DNA of 5,881 bases from an uncultured Flavobacteriaceae bacterium. Lineage in GTDB: Bacteria; Bacteroidota; Bacteroidia; Flavobacteriales; Flavobacteriaceae. The DNA is taken from positions 1 to 5,881 of the forward strand of contig CALGUD010000104.1 of assembly GCA_937901915.1 (NCBI GenBank), in the 5' to 3' direction. Under the pieces are notes generated by a model, which saw only the letters and a program-made list of their open reading frames with translations, made no database searches and was not told where the DNA came from. How positions within the stretch are numbered: position 1 is the first letter of the stretch; each line of letters opens with the position of its first letter. The position numbers and the translations under genes are program-made. This document shows positions 1 to 5,881 of the stretch, in pieces.

Positions 1-109
1 GCAACTCCTGGCTGGGTATCCAGGCTAGCTGGTTTCGGCCCGTAATAGGAACTTTGGTGCAGCTGTAGGCAAACGTTAAAATGAAAATAAATGATAAAAC
101 CTTTTTCAT
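1..109 (-). CDS. M48-family metallopeptidase lipoprotein, N-terminal part (runs off the left edge)
   Basis: Thirty-six codons are visible, from an ATG at 109 that has a TAG stop in frame three codons upstream, so the start is well fixed. The product begins with a lysine pair, a hydrophobic stretch (residues 4-14) and A-Y-S-C, giving a lipidated Cys17. It then reads T-K-V-P-I-T-G-R-N-Q-L and P-S-Q-E-L. A lipid cysteine followed by V/P-x-T-G-R-x-Q-L and a P-x-x-E-L stretch is, in my knowledge, the hallmark N-terminus of M48 (LoiP/YcaL/BepA-like) zinc metalloproteases, which degrade misfolded envelope proteins. The HExxH zinc motif would lie outside the window, so catalytic competence cannot be judged. 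Thr18-Lys19 after the cysteine is not an acidic surface-export signal, so a periplasm-facing lipoprotein is likelier. The gene overlaps the open frame of the giant RHS-like ORF in another frame, which is odd. Its base composition is higher in G+C (about 57% over bases 1-60) than the DNA to its right. Confidence 0.72.
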   Translation of the reverse strand, partial: MKKVLSFIFILTFAYSCTKVPITGRNQLAWIPSQEL

Positions 110-3100
110 AGCGATCTAATTTTAAAAAATTCTGTAGAAATTGATTTTGGTTGGAGGCAAAATTATCCGGATCATCAATATCCGTGTAATCTACTTTGGT
201 AGGGAAGTCTTTCGAAGTATAGAATTCTGAAACTACTTTACCTGTTGCATGCTGTGTAATACCATCCCTTTCGAGATTGCTAACCGTTACTTTACTGTAG
301 GTAACTGTTGGTGCCGGAAAGAAAGATTCCCCGAACGGTTTTTCCACATAGCTTATTTCTCTCGGGGCAATCAATCGCTCCCCTTTATTATAAAACGGCT
401 CTACAAACGGGTTCTCTTTAGACATATTCGGCTCATACGTAGTCACACCACTGGAACTGCCATCATCTAATGCATATGAATATGTTTGCCCATATTCCTT
501 ATTGTAACGCTTGTCTGTATCCGGTATATTCTGATCTAACATTTTGTTCCACTGATCTTTCATGACCAGTTTTTTTACACGCACCCCACCACCTAACTTA
601 TAGCTTTTAGGGCTAGATAGGCGTATCCAGGATTTTTCAGGAACAAAACGCTGTGCACATAAAAATTCATTGCTTCTTAATTTTCCGTTAGGGCCTGTAA
701 AAATATCTTTTATGGCAGCAAAACTGCTAAGTACTTTTTTTGCAATGGTGGCAACGTTTTCAGACCTATAGTCTGCATTTAATCCAAAAACCTGTCCGTT
801 AAGGTATTGCCTGCCAAAATACCACCCGGCCTTAGAGATCGGGTTTACGGGATTATTCCCTGAGACACCGCCTTCCATATCGGTTGTTTTCATGGGGATG
901 GCAGCATAAACTGAATTGTTTGCTTCAAAAGGTACTATATCTTCATCGATGTCAAAATACCCTGTCACATAGTCAAAATCATTACTATTTGCTGATACAG
1001 CCCCGCTTTTGGTCATATTCAATAAAAACCTGAAATAAACAGGCTTGCCATCCATTCCCTTCAAATATTTTTCTTTGAAATTAAAATTGTTAGCATCTGT
1101 CTCATCCGGCAGCTTTACATATAAATATTTGGCTTCATTATTGCCATTTATCTTATATAATTTATGATTTAATTCAGGATTTGAAGTACTACTGGCTGTC
1201 CCTGCACCCACTACTTTAAACATTTGCATAGTAGGCCTGTCCTGCACAAACTGGTAATCATCACTTTCATATTCCAGTTCAATTCGTCCACCGGAGGGAA
1301 GGTCTATTGATGTTAGTGTCCACGCAGAAGTGTGTTTATCCTGTAGTGCTTTGTCATCTTGCTGTACGTATGGGAATTCCGGTGCAGTGATGGGATCGTT
1401 CGTATTACAACCACTACCTGTATTCGGTTTGTAATTGCCCCATATATCATATGATTTTAAGTTGTAATCAGGGTTAAATCCATCATAATTGAATGTATAA
1501 GGGGTATACTTTCCCATATTGGAATCCCTGTAGGTAAAATATACCTGCCTGAGTGTTAATTTGCCTCCTTCATTACTCAATTCACTTTCACTAAGTGTTC
1601 CCCCAAGATTGTTTTCTATACCACGACATTGTGAATAATCATAAACAAAATGCGCAGTTTTAATGGCATTTATGGGTTCATCATTACTCTCATCATCATC
1701 TAATATTTTAGCTTTTATCGCTTCCGGTTTGGAGTATAAATTTATTTTGTCAATTTTATACATCTTAGATGCTGACGAATTCCCTCCTCCATTTTCACCA
1801 CTCACACCTCTTCCATCCTTACGTTCGGACAACTCAAAAATGGCTACATGCGTTTTGGTTACTATTTTATCCAGGTATTTAATTTCCTTCTCTCCGTAAA
1901 TATAGTTTGCCTTTTGATCCGCTTTATTAGTGTTTAAGCCGGGGTCAAAAGATGCCTTTGAGTAGGGCACTCTCCATTTATAGTCAACCTCTTGCTTTTT
2001 ATATTCAAAGCGCGTATATGCCCCCAGGTCATCATCGGTTGGGCCGTCACCTCCCAGATCTTCATAATCAGATGATAAAACTGCTGATAAAAGATATGTA
2101 TGTGCATAATCCGGTGTAGTAGTTCTACTGAAAAAATGATCTATACCACTTTTGTTATTTGGCGAGTTTTCTCCGGACTGATAGCTAACCAAACCTGTAG
2201 CACAGTTATAATTCTGACTATTGGTAGTAAAAGTTACTTCTTGCTTTTTCTTGTTGTAAGCTGTTTCTCCAAAAACATAAGTAGAGCCATCGGCATTTAA
2301 TACTTTCATTTCTGCTGTATGATGAAGTTCAGCAGTACCATTAACCCTTTCGTTTGTATACGTTTTGGTATATAACTTAAGCACTTCTTTTTTGCTTAAT
2401 TTTTGAATGCTTTGATTGCGGACATCCCGGCTTTCTCTTTTAAATTTAGAAGTAAACCCCTCAGATGATAGAAATTCATGTTTAGGTAAATTGGTTTCAT
2501 AATTTTTTACTATAAACCTGTTGTTGGCTTGCTTATTAAAACTGCTGTTGCTCCCTTCAATTTCCAGGGCAATGGGCGCATACCCACCCAGGTCTTCAAA
2601 AAGTTTCTGATCCTTATCTACCCTGGGTTCTCCGATATACTTAAAATAAACAGGCTCATAATCCAATTTTTCATCTGTGTCTTTTACATCTTCCCTGTTT
2701 TGTTTAAAATATTTTAATGCTTTAGTATCCCAAACACCTGTTTTACTAATTGAGGGCGCCCCGGTAAAGTTTAATCCGGTATGGAAAGCCGAAGCAGCCT
2801 CAATTTCTACACCGAGGCTAAAACTGGAACTTTCATCCTTTACCGTTTCATCATTTATTTGTCCTACCTGGCTACGAAACGGCCTGAACATACCGCTGAT
2901 TCCCTGGGCGTTTACCGAATATAAATCGTATGTATAAGCAGCTGTAGGCAGTACCAATGTGCTTTTGCTAATCACATTATCTTTTTCCCTGTTGTAATCC
3001 AGGATATCATTGCTTCCTGCATGCCCTGTAAACTCATATCCATATGCCTTTTCATGTTTAACCTTTTCCTTTACCTTTTGAACCGCCCCCATGGCAGATA

Positions 3101-4055
3101 CTTCTAATTCGCCGTCAACCCCCCAAATGTCTGCACCTACAGATACAGCCAGGGTTCCCGTATAATCCCTAAAAGCAGTACGTTTACGAGGGGTAAAAGA
3201 ACTATTCGCAAAGGAAATACTTCCCGACCCGGAAAATCCCCCTTTATCAGAATTCCCTATACTAACCCCACTTTTCTTTTCTTCTTGCTCGGAAGCATTA
3301 CTCGTAGCAGATACTCCTCCCGACAAAGTTAAAGCTGAAAGTCCAGCGTTTGAATTAAATGAAAGTCCTGCGCTTAATTGTCCGTTTACAGCACCATCAA
3401 ATAATTCATTTGACATAGCTTTTGCACTCACTTTCGGTGATATTGTTGTACCCTCTGTAGAAGATGTTTGTACATCCATACCCACAGATACGCTTTCAGA
3501 CAAGTCAAAAGCTAAGCCAAAAGAGGGTGTAAAGGATATACCGTGATAATTATTGTATTTTAGATCTACTCCAACACTTAAATTTCCATTACCAGCTATC
3601 TCATCGGGGGTTTCAATCCCAAAAACCTGGGCATCAAAACCGGCATATACCCCCACGGTAACATTGTCCTTCATGTTGGTTTCATAGATCATTTCGTCTC
3701 CCTTAAAATCATCGGGGATTCCACGGACATCTCTGTTTATCTGTCCCACATTGAGGTTCCAGCCCAAGCCGGTCCAGGAAGCTTCCTGGTCCATTGTAAT
3801 ACCCGAATCGTATGCCAGGTTGAGGGGATACCCCCCAACATCCATAATGGGAATATTATAATTGAAGTTCCCGGAAGATAAATTCACCATATCCGAAGTA
3901 CTGATGGGTGTAAATGAATTGAATTCCGGTTGTGAAGGGCCACTTGTTAACGCCCATAACTGGTTGGGCTGCACCATTGTAATTATTAGCTGAAGTGCCA
4001 AATAACTGGAGACTACTTTTGTGACTTTACTGGTTCTTATTTTACGTATTATCAT
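1..4055 (-). CDS. Giant RHS/YD-related exported protein of Bacteroidota, C-terminus missing or truncated
   Basis: A single open frame of 1,351 codons starts at ATG 4055, the first ATG after the in-frame stop that ends the upstream lipoprotein gene, and reaches the left edge without a stop. Residues 1-35 form a signal peptide with a basic start, a hydrophobic core at 14-28 and probable cleavage after W-A. The mature start L-T-S-G-P-S-Q-P-E-F is the signature I know from very large Bacteroidota proteins usually annotated as RHS-repeat or hypothetical. Other family blocks follow in order: E-A-S-W-T-G-L-G-W-N (91-100), G-M-F-R-P-F-R (388-394), D-G-P-T-D-D-D-L-G (670-678), F-D-P-G-L-N (703-708), Y-D-Y-S-Q-C (805-810), S-G-G-R-I-E-L-E-Y-E-S-D-D-Y (921-934), P-F-G-E-S-F-F-P (1240-1247) and K-D-F-P-T (1282-1286). 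Members are, from memory, often 2,000 residues or more, with a C-terminal RHS core. That part is absent here: beyond about residue 1315 the frame only reads through the M48 gene. It lies 30 bases after the lipoprotein gene, so cotranscription is likely. Its biochemical role is unknown; a surface or secreted protein is inferred. Confidence 0.85.
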   Translation of the reverse strand, partial: MIIRKIRTSKVTKVVSSYLALQLIITMVQPNQLWALTSGPSQPEFNSFTPISTSDMVNLSSGNFNYNIPIMDVGGYPLNLAYDSGITMDQEASWTGLGWNLNVGQINRDVRGIPDDFKGDEMIYETNMKDNVTVGVYAGFDAQVFGIETPDEIAGNGNLSVGVDLKYNNYHGISFTPSFGLAFDLSESVSVGMDVQTSSTEGTTISPKVSAKAMSNELFDGAVNGQLSAGLSFNSNAGLSALTLSGGVSATSNASEQEEKKSGVSIGNSDKGGFSGSGSISFANSSFTPRKRTAFRDYTGTLAVSVGADIWGVDGELEVSAMGAVQKVKEKVKHEKAYGYEFTGHAGSNDILDYNREKDNVISKSTLVLPTAAYTYDLYSVNAQGISGMFRPFRSQVGQINDETVKDESSSFSLGVEIEAASAFHTGLNFTGAPSISKTGVWDTKALKYFKQNREDVKDTDEKLDYEPVYFKYIGEPRVDKDQKLFEDLGGYAPIALEIEGSNSSFNKQANNRFIVKNYETNLPKHEFLSSEGFTSKFKRESRDVRNQSIQKLSKKEVLKLYTKTYTNERVNGTAELHHTAEMKVLNADGSTYVFGETAYNKKKQEVTFTTNSQNYNCATGLVSYQSGENSPNNKSGIDHFFSRTTTPDYAHTYLLSAVLSSDYEDLGGDGPTDDDLGAYTRFEYKKQEVDYKWRVPYSKASFDPGLNTNKADQKANYIYGEKEIKYLDKIVTKTHVAIFELSERKDGRGVSGENGGGNSSASKMYKIDKINLYSKPEAIKAKILDDDESNDEPINAIKTAHFVYDYSQCRGIENNLGGTLSESELSNEGGKLTLRQVYFTYRDSNMGKYTPYTFNYDGFNPDYNLKSYDIWGNYKPNTGSGCNTNDPITAPEFPYVQQDDKALQDKHTSAWTLTSIDLPSGGRIELEYESDDYQFVQDRPTMQMFKVVGAGTASSTSNPELNHKLYKINGNNEAKYLYVKLPDETDANNFNFKEKYLKGMDGKPVYFRFLLNMTKSGAVSANSNDFDYVTGYFDIDEDIVPFEANNSVYAAIPMKTTDMEGGVSGNNPVNPISKAGWYFGRQYLNGQVFGLNADYRSENVATIAKKVLSSFAAIKDIFTGPNGKLRSNEFLCAQRFVPEKSWIRLSSPKSYKLGGGVRVKKLVMKDQWNKMLDQNIPDTDKRYNKEYGQTYSYALDDGSSSGVTTYEPNMSKENPFVEPFYNKGERLIAPREISYVEKPFGESFFPAPTVTYSKVTVSNLERDGITQHATGKVVSEFYTSKDFPTKVDYTDIDDPDNFASNQNQFLQNFLKLDRYEKGFIIYFHFNVCLQLHQSSYYGPKPASLDTQPGV

Positions 4056-4085
4056 AAGACAGATATTATTCGAATATTTTAGTTT

Positions 4086-4670
4086 TTATAATTGTATTGG
4101 TGTTTCGTTGAATTGAAATTTTATAAATCCACGACCAAAAAGCCGGTCATCATACACCAATTGTATATTTTCATCTTCGGGTACGTTTCCAAAATGCAAC
4201 AACAGCCTTTTAAAAGGTGCTACTTTAAAATTTCTTTCGAATGTTATCCCGGCGCATTGTATAGTATCGGCAGATTGTGTTACTATTTTAAAATCATTTT
4301 CAATGTAAAAGGACATGTATTTTACCGATGACTCATAATCAAGACTCGTATATTCTTCCTTTAGTAAATCATCTTTATTTTCATGATGAAATTCTACCTC
4401 AATGATTCGTTCTTGTTTGTGTGATTTGAATATGGAATCTGTTAAAGCATGGTCTTTGCTTCCTACATTCTTTAAGATATAATATTGAAGGGGTACCAGC
4501 GTAGCTTTATACTCAATTCCGGATAAAAAATGTGAAACCCTTTTAGATTTCCACCCGGAATTCTCCAGGTTGAAAAGCTTATAATCTTCAATATAGGGTA
4601 CACTTTCGTTCTTTTTACAGGAAAAAAGACATAACAAAACCAGCAATAGGAAGAATATTGTTTTATTCAT
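4086..4670 (-). CDS. Lipoprotein of unknown function upstream of the giant RHS-like gene
   Basis: The 194-residue product opens with M-N-K, a strongly hydrophobic stretch (residues 5-16) and the lipobox L-F-S-C, which makes Cys18 the lipidated residue. Lys19-Lys20 follow it, so there is no acidic surface-export tag. The rest is a mixed alpha/beta-like domain without a motif I recognise. It contains a Cys at about residue 140 (I-Q-C-A-G-I-T-F) and ends in an aromatic, beta-strand-like segment (L-F-G-R-G-F-I-K-F-Q-F). The ATG sits just after the in-frame stop TAA (T-A-A G-A-A A-T-C), so the start is secure. No Shine-Dalgarno site lies at the usual distance. Only 30 bases separate its stop from the ATG of the giant gene, and the two share a reading frame, which argues for one transcript and a joint role such as anchoring or folding the giant protein. 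That role is inferred. I do not recognise the family. Confidence 0.85.
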   Translation of the reverse strand: MNKTIFFLLLVLLCLFSCKKNESVPYIEDYKLFNLENSGWKSKRVSHFLSGIEYKATLVPLQYYILKNVGSKDHALTDSIFKSHKQERIIEVEFHHENKDDLLKEEYTSLDYESSVKYMSFYIENDFKIVTQSADTIQCAGITFERNFKVAPFKRLLLHFGNVPEDENIQLVYDDRLFGRGFIKFQFNETPIQL

Positions 4671-4835
4671 GATTTCTTATTACAGAAGTTGACAAACTCC
4701 TTTTACAATATTCTGTTACTATTACTTTTTATTATTAATGTACTGGATTTAGGTGTGGGGGAATTTTTTACAATACATATAGTGGAGGGATTTTCCATAA
4801 AAATATTTGGTTTTTGGTTGGTTATTATTTTTGGT
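4671..4835. other. Intergenic gap between the OmpH-like gene and the lipoprotein gene
   Basis: This 165-base A/T-rich gap is the largest non-coding stretch in the window. I see no convincing stem-loop terminator, no match to TAnnTTTG on the minus strand and no RNA gene. A purine-rich AAAGGAG on the minus strand (4703-4697) lies about 27 bases before the lipoprotein ATG, too far to act as its ribosome site. The gap is long enough to hold an independent promoter, but none is visible. Confidence 0.5.
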
Positions 4836-5348
4836 TTAGTTGATTATATTTCCTTCATAAACAGTATTTGCATAAACGATGAACTCTTCTGTAACGTCTA
4901 TCCCTTCCTTTGCGTACATTACAGTACCTTTTCCCTGAGTTCCTAAAATAACTGTATACTTATTTGATTTTCCGTAATCTTCTACATATTCATTTAGCCT
5001 GTCCCACACTTGCTTGCTCAATTCTGTAGACATATAATCCCCTTTCAGCTGAAGCTCCTGATCATACCCTTTTAGTTGTGATTCAATTTCCAATTTTTTT
5101 TCTTCATTACCTTGATCAGAAAATATCTTATAAATTGTATATAAACTATCTATGGTATGTTTTAAATTATTTATTTCCGGTAAATATTTATTATTTAAAT
5201 CCTTAGTCATGTTAAACTTATTGAATAATTCAATTTTGTTTATATATGCCATTTCGGGTTTATTAGTATGCTTCTGAAAAATGATCCAACCTGTTATTAT
5301 TAAAATCAGAATCAAAATGCTATTAATCAGCGGAAGCATTTTTAACAT
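4836..5348 (-). CDS. OmpH/Skp-family protein with an N-terminal membrane anchor
   Basis: This 170-residue protein has one transmembrane or uncleaved signal-anchor segment (about residues 5-24), then A-Y-I-N-K-I-E-L-F-N-K-F (34-45), matching the 'YVN...LF..F' opening of OmpH/Skp proteins. A charged, probably coiled-coil stretch covers about 48-120. The end is the typical OmpH beta segment: Y-V-E-D-Y-G-K (121-127), Y-T-V-I-L-G (131-136) and G-I-D-V-T-E-E (149-155). Skp-type proteins are trimeric periplasmic holdases that keep outer-membrane proteins soluble. The sequence shows the fold signature but not the client. It is anchored rather than soluble and is not next to a BamA gene in this window. 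Instead it sits between a secretion-apparatus gene and a lipoprotein/giant-protein pair, so a dedicated chaperone role is a reasonable inference. A second ATG at 5339 (Met4) could also serve as the start; the first is preceded by a long A-rich run typical of Bacteroidota starts. Confidence 0.78.
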   Translation of the reverse strand: MLKMLPLINSILILILIITGWIIFQKHTNKPEMAYINKIELFNKFNMTKDLNNKYLPEINNLKHTIDSLYTIYKIFSDQGNEEKKLEIESQLKGYDQELQLKGDYMSTELSKQVWDRLNEYVEDYGKSNKYTVILGTQGKGTVMYAKEGIDVTEEFIVYANTVYEGNIIN

Positions 5349-5374
5349 TTTTTTTGGTTTTTTTTAAGAATTTT

Positions 5375-5382
5375 CAAAAATA
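5375..5382 (-). promoter_or_regulatory. Possible Bacteroidota -7 promoter element upstream of the OmpH-like gene
   Basis: On the minus strand these bases read TATTTTTG, an exact match to the TAnnTTTG -7 consensus of Bacteroidota housekeeping promoters. It lies 26 bases upstream of the ATG at 5348, giving a plausible short leader of about 20 bases. No good -33 TTTG is found at the right spacing; only T-rich sequence is present. The 64-base gap is almost entirely A and T, so a chance match is quite possible. If real, it would let the OmpH, lipoprotein and giant genes be expressed separately from the GspC/PilP-like gene. Confidence 0.3.
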
Positions 5383-5412
5383 TATTTTTTTTTGTAAGAA
5401 AAAAATTATTTA

Positions 5413-5865
5413 TCACTTTTTTCTGTAAAAGAACCGTTTATTCCTATGAAGTTCAATTTCAACCGAATCTGAATATGTCCGTAAGATTTTTAATTCATCT
5501 ATATTTTCTTTATTTCTTGCCTTGTATAATTTACCGTCAATTTTTATTACTGCCAATTCATTTTTACTGTTATTACTTTTCACAAAGCCATAATATTCTA
5601 TTTGAGGCCATATTATATTTACTTGTGGTTTCTTATAAATTTTTGGTGAAGTAGTTTTCTTTGGCACTACTTTTTTAACGGGCTTGGCATTTAGAAAAGG
5701 GTCCCTTCCACTAAACTCCAATACTAAAGTATCTCTTACTTTCTCTGCAGGTATAAAATTTCCGGTAATGTTAGATTCTACTAAATTATTATTTTCAACA
5801 ATATTTTTCTTAAAAAAATATTCCTCTCCTTGATTTTGCATGAACCTCGTATAAGCCCTCATCAT
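5413..5865 (-). CDS. GspC/PilP-like component of a type II secretion or type IV pilus-like system
   Basis: From the ATG at 5865 the protein has 150 residues. It carries S-G-R-D-P-F-L-N (52-59), then a Lys/Pro-rich linker (61-81), then W-P-Q-I-E-Y-Y-G-F-V-K (86-96) and A-V-I-K-I-D-G-K-L-Y (105-114), and ends in a basic tail. An R-D-P-F motif, a Pro/Lys linker and a small beta domain with Y-x-G-x-V, an A-x-I-x-x-D/N-G strand and a short D-S-V-E-I-E-L strand are the layout of GspC/PilP-type proteins, which link the inner-membrane platform to the outer-membrane secretin. These normally have an N-terminal membrane helix, and none is visible here. The frame is open to the right edge (P-E-G-S-Y before Met1), so the true start and helix may lie beyond it. 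Alternatively, the ATG at 5865 with G-G-A-A-G just upstream is the start and the protein is a helix-less variant. The call rests on remembered family layout, so it is moderate. Confidence 0.55.
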   Translation of the reverse strand: MMRAYTRFMQNQGEEYFFKKNIVENNNLVESNITGNFIPAEKVRDTLVLEFSGRDPFLNAKPVKKVVPKKTTSPKIYKKPQVNIIWPQIEYYGFVKSNNSKNELAVIKIDGKLYKARNKENIDELKILRTYSDSVEIELHRNKRFFYRKK

Positions 5866-5881
5866 ATAACTTCCTTCAGGC

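Noticed and set aside
7..24. Inverted repeat CCTGG...CCAGG
   Set aside because: A five-base arm with an eight-base loop inside coding sequence, without a T-tract, is expected by chance.
158..165. TAATTTTG on the minus strand, an exact -7 promoter match upstream of the M48 start
   Set aside because: It falls inside family-like coding sequence of the giant gene (D-N-F-A-S) and has no -33 element at the right distance, so chance is as likely as function.
1031..2657. Similar DNA around 1031-1046 and 2642-2657 (shared AATAAACAGGCT)
   Set aside because: Both encode a P-V-Y-F-K/R strand within the giant protein; the match is short and better explained by similar beta strands than by a DNA repeat.
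249..2937. Several plus-strand frames of 62-86 residues
   Set aside because: All lie antisense within the giant RHS-like frame, which has strong family motifs throughout; they are chance open frames.
4092..4331. Plus-strand frame of 79 residues
   Set aside because: It is antisense to the lipoprotein gene, with no supporting signal or family resemblance.
4689..4946. Plus-strand frame for a hydrophobic 85-residue peptide
   Set aside because: It starts with TTG, lies antisense to the end of the OmpH-like gene, and its hydrophobic look comes from T-rich DNA. There is no ribosome site or recognisable motif.
5349..5412. Long T/A runs between the GspC/PilP-like and OmpH-like genes as a terminator
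   Set aside because: There is no G/C-containing stem before the runs, so an intrinsic terminator is not supported; A-rich leaders are normal for Bacteroidota starts.

Overview
The window is AT-rich, gene-dense DNA from a member of the Bacteroidota, most likely a flavobacterium-like organism. The evidence is A-rich translation starts without Shine-Dalgarno sites, short lipoprotein signals ending in F/Y-S-C, and above all a giant secreted protein of a YD/RHS-related family that I know only from this phylum. No RNA gene, CRISPR array, insertion sequence or origin was seen. All supported genes lie on the minus strand, so they are read from the right edge to the left.

In transcription order the genes are: (1) 5865-5413, a GspC/PilP-like protein of a type II secretion or type IV pilus-like apparatus, with its N-terminus possibly beyond the right edge; (2) 5348-4836, a small membrane-anchored OmpH/Skp-like protein; (3) 4670-4086, a lipoprotein of unknown function; (4) from 4055 to the left edge, the N-terminal ~1,350 codons of a giant RHS-like exported protein; (5) from 109 to the left edge, the start of an M48-family metallopeptidase lipoprotein, in a different frame from the giant ORF. 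There are no gaps over 300 bases. The two noticeable gaps (5349-5412 and 4671-4835) are very A/T-rich. The first holds a possible Bacteroidota -7 promoter element; the second shows no convincing signal.

The four upstream genes look like one envelope-export module: a trans-envelope clamp-type component, a periplasmic chaperone-like protein, a surface or periplasmic lipoprotein, and a very large exported protein 30 bases downstream of the lipoprotein gene. That they cooperate is inferred from order, strand and spacing; it is not shown by the sequence.

The most unusual spot is the left edge. The giant ORF matches its family up to about residue 1310. It then stays open for at least 108 further bases while another frame of the same DNA encodes a clear M48 lipoprotein start. 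The C-terminal RHS part of the giant protein therefore seems to have been lost where it meets the peptidase gene, by truncation, deletion or an assembly join.
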